Counted from the first letter of the stretch, positions 25,247 to 38,159 are shown. The stretch: 64,000 nt of DNA from Leucocoprinus leucothites (GCA_013368445.1 JAACJO010000021.1:62001-126000); one strand, 5' to 3'. Translations and numbers: made by a program. Notes: generated by a model from the sequence alone, not told the origin.

Positions 25247-28246
25247 GACGTCCCTGTCACCGAACAGGGCTTGTCTCTAGTGAATGAGGTTCACAAGCGT
25301 TATGTAACATTTGGCTGCAATCTGGGCATTTGAGTATTTTTCCCATATTGCTGCGCTTTCCACTTCAGTTCCTATGCAACACGGATGGAGATTGCCCTGT
25401 TGAACTCAACACGTTACGCTCCATTTCCCTCACCAGCCGCTGACTCCCATGGCGTGCCCTGTTCGTAACAATTGCCCTCTGCTCAAGGGAACCGATCCGA
25501 TTACATCCGAGAGCCTTCTCGTCATCGAGATTCCCCCTTCCCCACCGGTGTCTGGTCTTCAGAGTGCCGTCGTCACCCGCATGCAAGGTCTCGTCCTACA
25601 ATCATCGGCGTTTCGGCCTGCGCTTTCAAAGCATCAACCGACGTTGACCTGAACGTGCCGGGCGAAGCTCACCTTCCCTAAGCCTCCTCTGTCGAAGTTA
25701 ATACCCATCAACTGCCCCCACGGATCGTCTCCATTGTGTATTTCCAGAACCTCTAGATGGCAGCCACTTCCATATTGTTGTCAAAGCGCTTGTTGAGGAG
25801 CTCAAGCGTAGTTTTAAAGAAGATCCTAATGACACTGCGTTCGCTATCGAGATCGGACCTCAAGAAAGGTTTCGACGCTGAAGGAGATTAAGGGCTTCGT
25901 GGGCCCCAGATTTGATCACGGAGCCTCAATTGACTTGGTCGTTTGGAAAGGGAGGCGTGTTTTTAGCGTGAAAGAGGGAAGGGTCCGCTCACACTTGATG
26001 TTTAATTTCACGCTCAGCTAGATAAGCCGGTAGGCGATCTTATCTATGTGTTGAAGGTCTTAATCGTAAGATGTAGGGCAAAACGACTCGCCATTTCGCC
26101 AACCCAGCATGGGAGTCGTTGTCAGAGTGGGATTTTTGTAACAAATACTGAACATATCGGTAACAGGATACCGATTTGGGTGGCAGTAGATATAAGAGAT
26201 AAGATAGGATTGATAGGATTTCAGAGAATCTCGCTCACCTTCACGCTTCCCAGCGCATTTATCACACCCCATCACGCCTCCTCCCGCTTCATCACACTTT
26301 CGCGGAAAGGCGACCAATGGTTTGGCTTATTCCGTTCATGCTCGCAGAAAACGTGGTCCATCGTTGCAGCATTGTACCGATCTCTTCTTCAGAGGACGCG
26401 CTCTCTGGAAATGATTCCTTGTCCTGAGAGCGTTCTTTGATAGGACACAAAGCGGTAGGGCAATCCTAGTTGGTTTGTTAACTACTCGAGAATTATTTTC
26501 TGCGAACACCATGCTTACGTGGCTTCGGTCACTTACCAACTGAGTTTTCCAAGACAATAGCTCCATTCCGCGAGGAGGGGGGCATGATGGCCTTCAAATG
26601 TAGCGACGGGAGCTCGAAAGCATATTCATAGATACCGCGGTCGACGAGGGCTTGTGCCTGGTAGGAGAAGGTATTGTCATGGCAGGCGGTGGCTGGGTCC
26701 TTTCTACGTTGGAGAAAAAATTGAGGGCTCGAAGTAGGTGTGGCGGGGAGTGAGGTGTTCTTTCCATAAACGCGAGAAGCGAGGGACGGCGAATAAACTT
26801 CGTCTTGTTTGTAAAAGGAGAGGCGCTAAAATGTGCAACAGGACGCGAGGCGCAGGGATCTGGGATCTGCCAGGCCAGGAAAATCCCCTACGGGATGATC
26901 ATATCTAAAGAGGAATGAGCCATCAGGATTAAATGCGATGCACCCTCCACCTGCAGCTGGTACGCTCAATCCCTTACCCTGCTTCGCCGCTTGAAACGCT
27001 GCGGCTCTTTTAAAAAAGAATGGCGGCTTCCCAGCATAGGTGGATGGGTGGATAAGGCCTCGTTGAGTCACAAAAGACGATGAGACCTTTTCCGGTCTCG
27101 ACAGCTGTGTAATGACTAAAACCAGGGGGATGAGCACCGCAACCGTCGGCGGAAGAGAGCCACGTACTCCGTCACTTCCAAGAACAGCGAATGTCCCGCG
27201 AGGCAGGGAAAACCGCTCTTGGTTTGTGTAGCTCCCTGATGACGACAATGCATTCTGAATCAGCGTAAATAGGGAGTTCATCCCAAAGAAGGCAGTCCAC
27301 AATAGGATTAGAACCGACCACATGCATCCAGAGAACACCAATCGACGCAACACGAAACCGCGGCTTGAGATTTGACAACCATTCTCTCGATGGGTCCCAC
27401 AAAAAGGACGGCGGCGCTGAGTTGGAGTTTGATAGTCTGTAACTGAATGCAGTGACAGAACAGAGTGGTGACTTCGCCAAGCGTGACAGTAACGGCAAAT
27501 CACGGTCCCTTTCCCCCCAACCACTATGTCCGCTGCTAGCGGTCGTCGTGCAGCAGGGACCACGCTCGACTTGCCGCTCCTCTCTCACTTCAAAACCCCA
27601 CCCAACGCTCCCTCAACGCTTCTCCAAGCGTGTATGTTTCCCTTTTCACTTGCATCGCTCTCGTTATGATGACAAGTGACTTATGCATCACAGGAGCAGC
27701 TTCGTGACATCATGCATGGTGCACTGTAGCATCGCGCCTGCTGCTATGCCCATTCCACTGCAGGAAATCTCTCACGGAGCCCACCCACCCCGTCGCGGCC
27801 TATCTTGCCTCTTGGGTTGGGCGTTTCCCACGCAGGAAAGCCCTTCGGGCTTCCACCCAACTCCGCAGCTTTGTACGCGCTTTCAGATGATGCTTAATAC
27901 AGCGGATTGATCATCCGCCAGCACGATAACGCGACAGGAAAATTCCCCGAGGAACATCGTCAGCCTCGCGCCTATGACCCAAGAAGAGGTGTCAATGCCG
28001 GAAGGTCTTGATGGAGATGGAGAAATGATAAGCATGGATCTGCGTAGAGACACTGAACTTTGAAGGGGTGGATAATGAAATCGATTAAAGACATCGAGTG
28101 ATAAACGTCAATTTGGGTGCAATTCAGTTGAAGACTCAACGTTTCGAAGGGAAATGGCATTATTTTCCCATAAAAACATGACCACGTGTCATGAATGCGC
28201 ATTACACGAGTACATAGCTATTTATATATTGTTGACTTCGACCACC
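25247..28246. other. no firm gene; two coding-like remnants
   Basis: Near 25743-25880 a plus-strand frame after a TTTCCAG acceptor reads PEPLDGSHFHIVVKALVEEL and continues KRSFKEDPNDTAFAIEIGPQ before a stop; it looks like an exon or relic of an unknown gene. On the minus strand 27588-26826 two overlapping long frames (139 and 246 codons including stops) compete, one with RFRVASIGVLWMHVVGSNPI, the other with a hydrophobic PTVAVLIPLVLVITQL segment. I cannot choose between them or name a family. The rest is featureless. Confidence 0.25.
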
Positions 28247-29438
28247 ATGGCCCTCAGAATCAGGTTGTCCATCCACAGCTTTTTCCACAAGCTCTTTCAT
28301 TTATTCAGGATGTCCTCTCCACCACAATGGCGTGAAGCCCCGCGCCAAGCTGTTCCCATTGAATCCTACTGCGAATTGCTCCAATTGCGGCACTACGAGT
28401 CCTTGGGCACTAGCTCGATGAACTCGTTTCGAGTGGCTGAAGTCAAGGCTTACAAATCACAAAAAACCTCGAGGCATGAATACATCGCCCTCAGAGTTAT
28501 CGCCCCAGATGACACCACTTTTTACCTGGCCATCGAGCGCGGTCCTGGTGGAAAAACCAACGAGATAAACGGTGGCAGAAACAGCAGAAACAACCGCCAT
28601 GCAACGCTTACCAGGTCACCCCCTGAGCCTGAAGTCGCACAGGCCTCCCTCTCCCCCTATTCGGCCATAGCCGGGCACCCTAGCACTCAAAGCCCGCACT
28701 CGCTGTCTGAACCCAACGTCTCTGGCTGCAGGCCTTCTTTCCGAAACAGGTTCTCCCCCTCTGCCTCCTCCACCTCCTTATCATCGGCTTCGACTGGGAT
28801 CGCATCTTTTGACTCATCCTTGCATGCATTTGAAGCAAAGGATATGGTCATCTGCCTAGACCCATCGGGGAAGCATGACTCCATGGATGAGCTCCTGTGC
28901 ACCCTGACCTTTGCCGGTCCGCCCCTGTCTACCTCATCGCCCTCATCTTCAGCTTCCCCTACCATCACCCCCTCTAACGACCCTCGACCGCCTCTCTATC
29001 AGGTCGCTGTTCTGGCCAATACCCTTCATAAGCAGAGGGATAAATACCGCTTACTTGAAGACAATTGCTACTTCTATGCCGGGACCATGGTCTATTTTCT
29101 TGAGAAGAACTGGGAGGATGTTGTAATGCGGGAGTCTCAGTTGAGGAGGAAGGACAACTCTGGAAAATGGTTTGGATTCTCAATCTTCAAAGGGGGGAAT
29201 GTCAACTTCAGGAAACTCAAAGAAGACTTTGAGAAGAATTTGGAAGAATTTAAAAAACCGGTATGTTCTCCAGACCATCCTTGAATTATTGATTCACTGA
29301 TTAAATAATCAGATTGAAGCAAGTGAGAACGCATCAAGAGCTAAGAATGCTGAGCTGAAAAGCATGGCAGAAGAGATGGCCCGCCTGAAGGAGCAAATGA
29401 GGGAAATGGAAGCACAGTCATTCAAGCAGCAATTGTAG
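28247..29438 (+). CDS. Agaricomycete hypothetical protein with C-terminal coiled coil
   Basis: Two exons (28247-29260 and 29313-29438) are joined by a 52-base GTATGT...ATCAG intron into 379 codons. I chose the ATG at 28247 because it lies in ACCACCATGG and just after TTTATATATTG; an in-frame ATG at 28154 would put that TATA-like box inside the gene, and M22 at 28310 is another option. The N-terminal third has SYCELLQLRHYES and HEYIALRVI; a long Ser/Pro-rich linker follows. A conserved-looking block YRLLEDNCYFYAGTMVYFLE then leads to WFGFSIFKGGNV. The second exon is a short charged coiled coil (AELKSMAEEMARLKEQMREM). From memory, proteins with the 'LL..NCY(F/W)(F/Y)A' block followed by a coiled coil form a large unnamed family in mushrooms. 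The function is unknown. The reading frame is intact. Confidence 0.7.
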
Positions 29439-30757
29439 CCTTTTTCTTTTAAATATATTCCAGGTTCTCTGAATACATGCTCCCTCAATGTTGAACTCTC
29501 TGGAACAAGACATCATAGCAGCCACAAGGAAGGTTTCTCGCTTATTCATTGCGCACATACCCAGGACACCCAAACAGCAGAAACCCTCACTCATCTTCAT
29601 CACCATTGATAAAAAATGACTATGATCATTGTTTTCCAGAGATTGGATGACTACAGAAGATATGAGGGTGGAGCTTGTACCTTGATAGCTTATGGACTCA
29701 CGGCAGCGGCGGGGTATTGGAGCAAAAACCCCCATGAGGGTCTTTAAATAAATAACCCATTTAATCCGAAAGTGGTCTGCGATGCATTCAACCTATTCTT
29801 AGTGCGAGAATCGTGTCGGATTCGGATGACCAAGTTGTCGCGTAGGACCACCATCCAGAACACCGGCAAGATGGACTTGAAACCATGGCGTATTTGTGCG
29901 CAGGCTTTATGTACCAGTTTGAGTCAACCAGAGCGGGCACCCACAAACGCAGCATTGGCTCCGAGTATTCTCAGAGGGGTGTTCTGCGGCCGATTTTCGG
30001 CGGCGATGGATTCCAGGACAAGAGTTGTGAGAAGAGATCAAGCTGCGTTAAAGGTTCAAGTTAAGATTATGGTGAAGGGGAATGCATATAAACGTGCGTT
30101 ATCTGGATCACTCGCATCAAGGAGCCTTCAACTGATGCCTTGTGCAGAATCGACCCCGGAATCCGTTGATTGGCTCCAAAAACATATCGCAGAACAGAAA
30201 CACGGAGATCCCTGTGCGTCTGCTGCACCTGTCTTAGTTGATGCGCTTCCAGCGGTGCAGTGCCGTCGGAGGTATCCCAATCGAACGGTTCTGCCTGCAT
30301 GGGCCTACTGCAGGAAAATCGTGGAGGTGTGCATCGTAAGGATTAAAACAATGCACGAGAGGTGCTCGACTGCATGGCTTTGCCGCTTCGAGTACTAGTG
30401 CCGCAAAAATAGAAGAGGCGCTGATCAAAAGTGATGGGAAAAGGGCGCACGATTCGACTGATGACTTCGGACCATCCAACGGCAAAAGAACTTTTCCGTG
30501 GGACAGTCGAAGCCCGCATGCTATGCTTCTAACTAAAGGAATGGCTTTTTTCAAAGCCCGAGCGCCTCTCGCTCCCGATGTGTGCCCAGTTCCCTGCAGT
30601 GACAAATGTGCAGTAGATGCCGTTCATAATCCAGCCATTCTGTGCGTCCTGAATTTCCAATCTTTTTCCCCCCGTGTGCCCTAAATGGCTGATTCTGGTG
30701 CTGTCTGGTGGTCACACAGGGCCTGTGCTAATTATGGTCTGACCTTCTAGCGTATGG
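29439..30757. other. no supported gene
   Basis: Long frames overlap on both strands at 29.77-30.6 kb. The minus-strand one at 30300-30067 (LEAHQLRQVQQTHRDLRVSV) has the most protein-like composition, but there is no domain or start context to support it. Confidence 0.3.
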
Positions 30758-31737
30758 TGTAGAGATCGGACGTCGCGTGACGTCATATCACCACGGTCAT
30801 GCGTCCTCTCTCTACTACTGATTAAGCCCCCTCCTTCTTCGACAACTCCCTGTGCACTAACCGACATCCCACTACCCTGGAAACGCACCAATCATCAATC
30901 ATAGCCGACTACTATATCAAGACGCCCCTCCACAGTCCTCGCTCAGTAGCCGCCGCTTACAACCACTATCCCCCTCAACTTTCCCCTTTCCTCTTTCAAC
31001 TCCACATGGCCCTTTCCTCTCTCCATTGTACACCTTCCTTTCAATACTTGCTATGCATGTTTCGCACTCGGCACCAACGCCTCAACGCAACCGAGTTAGG
31101 ACTTGTCATCCAACTGACAAAAGTCCGAACATTTAATGTTTGTTATATATTCCCTTTTCCATTCCTCCTCTCTTTCTCCTTCTAAAAATCTAATAAAATC
31201 GACATTAGGGCTCCGGATCAACCGCTATCGTTTCGTCTCATCGCCTAATGTAATAGTGCAGGTCTAAGCGGCCACATGGACCTCTCTCCCCACCCATTTT
31301 TCCACCACTAATATCCCTTAGAATTATCTTTCTCTTCTAAATTCTTGAAAAAACGTCTCGTAAATCTGCTCTTTCCTGATCTTCTAGTCTCCTGAAGTAT
31401 TGTAGATACTCATAGAACCGTAGCTTTAAATACTGCGATGTATTTCTGTTTTTATTTAGTGAAATTGACCCCCATCTCTCTGACTCAGTTTAGCTCTAAA
31501 GTTTGAGCTTCTTAAATATTGTTCTCACTCAAACAGGCCGCACTTATCATTGTTTCACTCCTCAGGAACGTCTCACATCGTCGCACAAGCGCTGAGTTAT
31601 CATTTCGATTAAAATCTCATTAAAACCAATTAATAATCAACCTATCTACTTGGGTCAGAACCAACGACAGACGGACGCTGCCGTGATCGCAACCACATCC
31701 GCACTCACCTAGTCCACCCTCCCCTCAATGGTCAGGG
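30758..31737 (+). mobile_element. solo LTR, family B, copy 3 (inverted)
   Basis: A 980-base copy in the opposite orientation runs from TGTAGAGATCGG to ...CCCCTCA and is flanked by ATGG (30754-30757 and 31738-31741). Its target duplication, read relative to the element, is CCAT, the same as for copy 2. It lies 88 bases before an A-family LTR. Confidence 0.87.
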
Positions 31738-31825
31738 ATTTGTTTAACCCACACGTCCTGCCGCTGCGGGGGTACCCGTACGCTTGAGGAATATATAAAC
31801 AACGGCGGCTCTGGAAACAGCCTCC

Positions 31826-32287
31826 TGTGGAGATGGGCTTCCGTCTAGGCTTGGATCTCGCACCCGAGCACCCATCACCTACTATTTATTGGACATCAGT
31901 TTTGTTATCATAGCGCCCATTGATTCTTTTTTTAGAATAAACTTATTTACTTTGGTTTCAAACTTTAGGCACCAGTTTTCCACAGGGACCCTAGTAGTAT
32001 GCGTTGACGTGTGGTAGTCAGTATTTTCGAGCTAGTCAATGAACCACGACCGCCTTTTCCTCAGCCTCTGTCTGAAAATCTGCAAATAATCAAAACTTAT
32101 TCATTCTCTATCTATCTCAGTCATCTCTTTATATCTCGCTTAACTCTACTCCCTTCCTCTCCAAATTCTGCACAGTCCCTCGTCGACGTCTTCTTGTGGT
32201 TTTGACACCCAGCGATCGTTGGACTCGGTCGCGCTCGCATTAATATTTTATATTATTTACGGGGGTACACCTGCCCGTTCCCCTTCA
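31826..32287 (+). mobile_element. solo LTR, family A, copy 1
   Basis: A 462-base unit runs from TGTGGAGATGGG to CCCGTTCCCCTTCA and is flanked by CTCC (31822-31825 and 32288-32291). Inverted copies are at 43225, 50510 and 63272. It has TG...CA ends and no coding potential beyond chance. An AATAAA lies at 31937 and a TTTATATCT box at 32130, as expected inside an LTR. Confidence 0.88.
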
Positions 32288-34494
32288 CTCCCACTGCAAG
32301 AAGGCGCAGAGCGCAGATCAGATGGGCTTTCACCGACAATGATCCAATACTGGAACCGCATCGACCTGGAAGCAGCTCCTTACCACCCGGCGCTGTGCAT
32401 TGATCGCATCCTAAAGACAACAACCCGCTCCCGGGACCGCGTCGAATGCTCCCACGCCCCCACCCCAGGCCTCAAAGCTTCATGCATAGGACTGAGTGAC
32501 ACATCTCCGACCGCAGATATATCTCCTTCAAACCACCAACTCCAGAGCTCGCTCGTATTTATAACCACCTTCCGGATGATCGGACGCCGTGCCTTTGGCT
32601 ATTCGTGGGTTGGTTATCCTTAGCCACTTGCGGAGAGATATGAATTGGACCATGTTTCCAACACGCCGTTTTCCGGCCCCCGCGCCTCCTCGGCGAGATT
32701 AGACTCCTACGCCATCAGCAAGGACTACTGCAGCGGCTGTTGGCGGGATTCGTTCTCCGAGGAACTCGAGCATGGTATGTTCGTTCAATCTTAGCAGAAT
32801 TCTGTATTCTCAAGCATTCGGCTTTCGCCAGCGCCGAACATAGCTCTTGACCGACAATAACTCCCCACGTTTCGCCCCTGTGTCAGCTGCTGCGGGCCTG
32901 TGAAACGCACACGGACAAACGAGACAAGGCCTGGAGAGTGCTGGCTAGGTGTCGAGCATTTAATAGCAGTCCAGCGGGACTCGCTCGCTGCAGAACTCGA
33001 ATGCGGTACGTACTTTCAATCCCGGCATGATGTGATGCATCCGTGATAAATTACACCCCGGCTTTCGATACCAAAATATCAACTCACACCTCTTCACCGA
33101 CGGCATCTACTGCGCTTCACACAGGCGCTAATTTATACAAACCCAGGCAGCACGTATGGCGCTTGGATGAAGCTGGAAGAAGGGCAGCTGCCCGCCGACC
33201 AGTTAGAGCGCGATGCATGGTGCTATGCAAACAGAAAATGGGCAGAATGTAAGGCTGGCAGGTGGTTTCAAGCTGAACAGGACGCTGAGTGCGTTGGACT
33301 CCTTTGTTGTATTCCGGATGTCTCTGAAATTGAAGCTGTAGAAATGCGCATTTACCAAGCTCCACCGCTTCTCAAGCGCCCCTCTCTCCCCAGAAGCTGC
33401 GCGTAGGAATCCAGAACTCCTCCACCCAGCTCTCTCCCAACCCCTCCTGGTCCCTTTTTCAAAACCTCGTTATCTCGCTCATCTCTAGCACCTCACACCG
33501 CCCGCCCCTCTGCCACTCTCGTTACCCAGCCCCGTCTCTCAGCAATCTATGCTTTCAAGGGAAAATTGGATGAGCTGCAAGAAGGGAAAGAAGAGCTGAT
33601 CACGATGTCACGTTGAGCAGGACTTGGCCGTCATTGGAGGGGGAGCTGAAGACCCGGGCTGAATATCGTCCGTAAAATAGAGGATGCAAAGAGTCGCATG
33701 AACACCGGTCTTACGCTGCCACATGCACAACACCAGCTTATCTTGGCGGTGGAAAAGGGAGTGAAAATGCACGTAATGGCCTGTATCTACACTATTAGAC
33801 GAAGCGATGAGACGTGGAGATTTTTCGAGCAAGGTACCAGGGAAAAGAAAATGATTGGATAAAGCAAAATGAAAAAGAGCGGACTTCTGTCAGTTGAATG
33901 ACAAGTCCTAACTCGACGGCGTTGTAGCCAAGAAAACCGAGTAGAAGCAGTGGGTTGGAAGCTGGAAAGTCAAGTGATATTTGGGAAATGAGGGGAAGGC
34001 GAGTGAGAGATTGCAGGTGCAAGCGGCGGTTATTCTTGATCGGATGTGACAAGTCGGTTTGGCGTGCATAAGCGACGGCAGTTCTTGATGATCGCGATGT
34101 TTTTGAGATGGTGCAGTGGCAGCGATGGGTGGGGAAAACAGGGAATGGCTGCAGACTTGGTATTGGAGGGAGGGAGGCTGATGGCAGTGATCTGACATCA
34201 GCGGGCCTCCGAACGCCTTAAATCACAACAACGCCTTCTTTTTCGTATGCTTGAAAGACCTAGAATTGATAACCGCCAGTTATTTTATTTGACAAGAAAC
34301 GGAAGCCAATTACAGTATTGCTGCATCTGGTGAATCTGGTGCATTCGTTATATGCCGCACTAAGAGGGGAGTTTCGTAACTGGGTGAGAAAACCACAAAT
34401 CAGATGTAATATGGATCCGATAACGGCACTTGCACCGGATCCGTTGAGGTGCCGGCACATTTATCCCGTTGGGTGGAGCATGTATCCGAGGAGG
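32288..34494. other. gene-poor repeat remnants
   Basis: 32325-32470 is shared with 54.67-54.87 kb (repeat E). Two phrases resembling exon ends, GAACTCGAGCATGGTATG at 32762 and GAACTCGAATGCGGTACG at 32994, recur 232 bases apart. A 79-codon frame at 33167 reads ERDAWCYANRKWAECKAGRW but has no supported structure. Confidence 0.35.
32325..32470 (+). repeat. repeat E, copy 1
   Basis: The phrase TTCACCGACAATGATCCAAT, then TGGAACCGC and CCCGGGACCGCGTCGA, recurs inverted at 54672-54870 with GC-richer substitutions. It is a dispersed unit of about 150-200 bases of unknown nature. Confidence 0.5.
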
Positions 34495-35277
34495 TGTAGA
34501 GATTGTGAGTTCGGTTGCTCATGAAAATGGCAACCTCTCGCAAATCTCTAGTGATCTTAACCACTCGGATCACTGTTGATTTCGGAGCGCCTAAGAGCCG
34601 CCCGCTCCTTTTCTGGTTTCGGTATCTATCCACCTCCATTCCTCTTTTTTTTTCAACTTTCCTCTTCCGAATTTTATGTTCAAATTTTCATTCTTGCGTC
34701 GTCATGTTGTCATAATAATGTACCTGTAAGTTGTATTGAATTAATGTACTTGTAATTGCTTTGTATAATGTTGTACTGACATCTCTCCATCTCAACCTAT
34801 GCCCATTTTTCCTCTTCCCTCTAACTAGTCCACTGCCTCGATATTGTACCTGTATTGCATATTTATTTAGCCCCTGTTTCGTGTACATTTCGAGCTGCTT
34901 CATTGTTCTTTTCTTTTACTTTCAAATTTCCTTTTTAATCTTCTTTTCATCTTTCTACTTCGAAATATTCGCTCAAAATTATTATTTCTTGTTGTATTTA
35001 AACCCTGTACAAGCGGTAGTTGTAGACTATCAGATTTACTGCCTATCTCACTTGTCTCTAATCGTTTGAACTTGTCTCAAATTTATCTGAATCAAAACCT
35101 GATCTATTCCTTTATCTACTACATCTCGAAGTTTTCCTCTTTTCCTAAACTCATCTCCACTCGTTCTCTCGTCGTTCCACCTCCTAGGAGGTCGTCTTCG
35201 GTCCAGAAGCCCAACGGCTGTTGGAATCTGCCGTGCTCGCAGCTTTATTTTGTTGTAAAAGGGTCTATTACTCTTCA
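34495..35277 (+). mobile_element. solo LTR, family C, copy 1
   Basis: A 783-base unit runs from TGTAGAGATTGTGAG to ...ATTACTCTTCA. The flanks are GAGG and GTGG, a 4-bp duplication with one change or an unrelated pair. It abuts the region upstream of the second BAH-PHD gene: homology to the first BAH locus begins directly after it (GGGAAGACCA). Another intact copy is at 46206. Confidence 0.75.
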
Positions 35278-35352
35278 GTGGGAAGACCACCGAGCTTAAT
35301 TGCCATATGGCACGGTGTTTCTGATATTTGAGGTTATCGTCATACTACCATA

Positions 35353-36501
35353 ATGGCAATCAAGCAACGTGCCAGCTTTGAAGTTAAAAAGAACGGAGAG
35401 AGTCTGATGATCGAGAAAAACGATGAGTAGGTGTCCAAAAGCTGTGATTCCGACTCTAGCTAACGCCCTGAAACTCAGCGTATTTGTGGCCCATAAGTGG
35501 ACTCCCAGAGGAAAGGAGGTCGAGAACGGCGATGGGCATTGGAAAGCAACGGTCAGCAAGATCTATGTCAAACGAGGCCCTGCCCGGAAGAAAGAGACCG
35601 CGTGGGTCCTAGTTTATTGGTACTGCAGTCGTCAGGATATAGCGGAGTTGGAGCTTCCGCGCCGTGATAGGTCAGCCACTCTCGCGATATTCACCTAGCT
35701 GCGCGTTTTCAGCGACCCTCCCAGCGAATACTTTCCTCGCTACCTCGGCACCACAGAACTCTTCAAGAGCGACCATCTGAGCGTCATAGGCATCAGCACA
35801 ATTGACAGCGAGCCCTCCAAAACACACACACGGACTTCACTGTTTATCAGAGCCATAGACGACCTTGAAGTTCACCAGTTTGATGATGCAGATTTGTCTG
35901 GAGATCTGATTGAATGCCGGTCCTGGTATATGCACTACACAATCCACATTAACCCCGACAGCTCCAATCAAGGTCATATCACCGTAAGTCCTTCGCCATT
36001 TCATCCTAGCAATGTGTTACCACACACGATGATAAACAGAGTGTCGTGAACAAATGCGGCTGTGAAGTTCCCTACCAACCCAACGCTCGTCAACGATACT
36101 GCGCCAACTGCAGGAAATGGTTCCACGAGCACTGCACCAAACGCTTCACCCCCGCTGTGCTGGACTCACCCTCAGCCTTTCCGGCCCCATCTTTACCGGC
36201 CCCATCAACACTGGCCCCATCAACACTGGCCCCGTCAACACTACCCCCCTCCCCCCTCCTTAAACGCATCCTCGCCATCCCTACAGCCCGCGTATTCATT
36301 TCCGCATGGGCACGGCGTTCGGAGACCGTTGGGACAGGCAAAACCCTGGAAGAGCTTCATGAGTGGCGAGGAAAACACCCCCATGCATCAGATGACGAGA
36401 TCCAGGCCCAGCTCAAGGAGATAGACGAGGAGTTTTTCAAAGACGCGTTGGAGCATGAGTGGGAGGCCTTCGTATGCGCAGAATGTGGATCGCAGATTTG
36501 A
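35353..36501 (+). CDS. BAH domain plus split PHD-finger protein (copy 2)
   Basis: Five exons, 35353-35426, 35479-35670, 35725-35807, 35859-35983 and 36040-36501, give 311 codons with no stop. All intron positions and phases match copy 1 at 15-16.6 kb. The third intron starts with GC instead of GT (35808), a tolerated minor donor. Compared with copy 1 the N-terminus lacks 14 codons in frame. The BAH landmarks (WVLVYWYCSRQDIAELELPR, GTTELFKSDHLSVI) and the PHD ligands (C-x-C, CANC, HEHC and the terminal CAEC) are all kept. The linker has a threefold 15-base repeat coding Ala-Pro-Ser-Thr-Leu. Homology to copy 1 extends about 75 bases upstream and about 140 bases downstream, so a block of about 1.4 kb was duplicated. 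The intact frame after clear divergence suggests that both copies were under selection. A role in chromatin reading is inferred. Confidence 0.85.
36181..36250 (+). repeat. 15-bp coding minisatellite in the BAH-PHD gene
   Basis: CCATCAACACTGGCC is repeated two to three times in the linker between the zinc-finger halves. Copy 1 has a related but diverged run at about 15620-15690. Repeat number likely varies between strains. Confidence 0.6.
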
Positions 36502-37612
36502 AGCAATGCGTATTTTGGGCGATTAATACACGGTGGTTATATCTTGACGCTGAATTCATGAGCATGAAAACAACGTCTGTTTGTGAAGATGATAGCGGGT
36601 GGGCTAGAGATTCTAGATTGACACTGATCACTCAGTACTCAGGAGTGAGGGACCAACAGAACACTGGCTGACAACCATGGGCTCAACGTGTTGGAATAGC
36701 AATCCAAGGATTATCCTCGTGATTCATTTTTAGTTTAAATATATTCTATTGTTTCTATGGTATATAATCTTGTAGTCTACATTCCTGTACCCTGCTTGTT
36801 TGCCCTCCAATACCACCGTGTTCGCCTCGCATCGAGTCCCTTCAACACAACGTCGGTCATTTTCTCCAATAAGTCAAGGTTGAGACCTGGATCTCTTGTT
36901 TTCCGCTATTATCTATGTAAATATAGCAGGATTCCGCAGTGGCTCAGGCTGTATCCGGGATCCCCAGTCCCAGCTGGAGTAAAGGTTCAACTACGGATCC
37001 AGAGCGTGCTCAGACCTACAAGCGAGTCGCAAGAGTCGAAAGGCTCTCTCAAAACGCTTCAAATAGATCATAGAAGCATGCGAATACGAGGAGAAATGAA
37101 TAAGTTACGGATTGATCGATGTTTACTTTGAAGGAAGGGAGGAGATGATACCATCGCCGTTAATCACTCGTCCCGCCATCACCCAACCATGCCCGACTCT
37201 GCGAAGAAAGAGGAGGGTTCTGTCAGCGGAAAATTCTCACGCTTTTCTACCAACTGCATGCAAGCTGACATGTATGCGAACACCTCAGCACGTCAGCTCT
37301 CAAAGCGGATCAAGCGTCCACGGATTTGTGTAGGGATTTGCGTTCAATGCAAATGCCACGCGACGTTGCTAGACGTGCGCATACAACCCGTCGTCTTAGG
37401 TCCCGTGGTTAGTATGCACAATAGAATGGGCTTCTTGTTCATTTATTCTGGTGTGAATTTCCATCTGCGATCAGTAAGTAAAGAGAGCGCTTATATTCGT
37501 CAGATATAGTAAGCATATACGAGCACTAGACCAGAGAAACATCAGAGTCGGGGACTACGGTGCAGGCTTGCACCGCTAAGGATCAGATGACCATTAGATG
37601 CCCATGGTCCAG
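36502..37612. other. intergenic
   Basis: 36502-36640 is the 3' flank shared with BAH copy 1. Beyond it only short frames occur, none supported. Confidence 0.5.
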
Positions 37613-38159
37613 TGAAGAGTAATAAACCCTTTTACAACAAATAAAACTGCGAGCACGGCCGATTCCAACAGCCGTTGGGCTTCTGGACCGAATACAACGT
37701 CCTAGGAGGTGGAATGACGAGAGAACGGGTGGAGATGAGTTTAGGAAAAGAGGAAAACTTCGAGATGTAGTAGATAAAGGAATAGATCAGGTTTTGATTC
37801 AGATAAATTTGAGACAAGTTCAAACGATTAGAGACAAGTGAGATAGGCAGTAAATTTTTTGTCCTCCAACTACCGCTTGTACAGGGTTTATATACAACAA
37901 GAAATAATAATTTTGAGCGAATATTTCGAAGTAGAAAGATGAAAAGAAGATTAAAAAAGGAAATTTGAAAGTAAAAGAAAAGAACAATAAGGCGGCTCGA
38001 AATGTACACGAAACAGGGGCTAAATAAATATGCAATACAAGTACAATATCGAGGCAGTGGACTAGTTAGAGGGAAGAGGAAAAATGGGCATAGGTTGAGA
38101 TGGAGAGATGTCAGTACAATATTATACAAAGCAATTACAAGTACATTAATTCAACACAG
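37613..38159 (-). mobile_element. truncated LTR, family C, copy 3
   Basis: The inverted C unit starts at TGAAGAGTAATAAACCC and stops at about 38159, losing about 240 bases of the TGTAGAGAT end. Family B copy 4 begins at the next base. Confidence 0.8.

Noticed and set aside
32219..32623. 134-codon frame starting in an LTR
   Set aside because: It begins inside LTR A copy 1 and runs into repeat E; frames that cross element boundaries are accidental.
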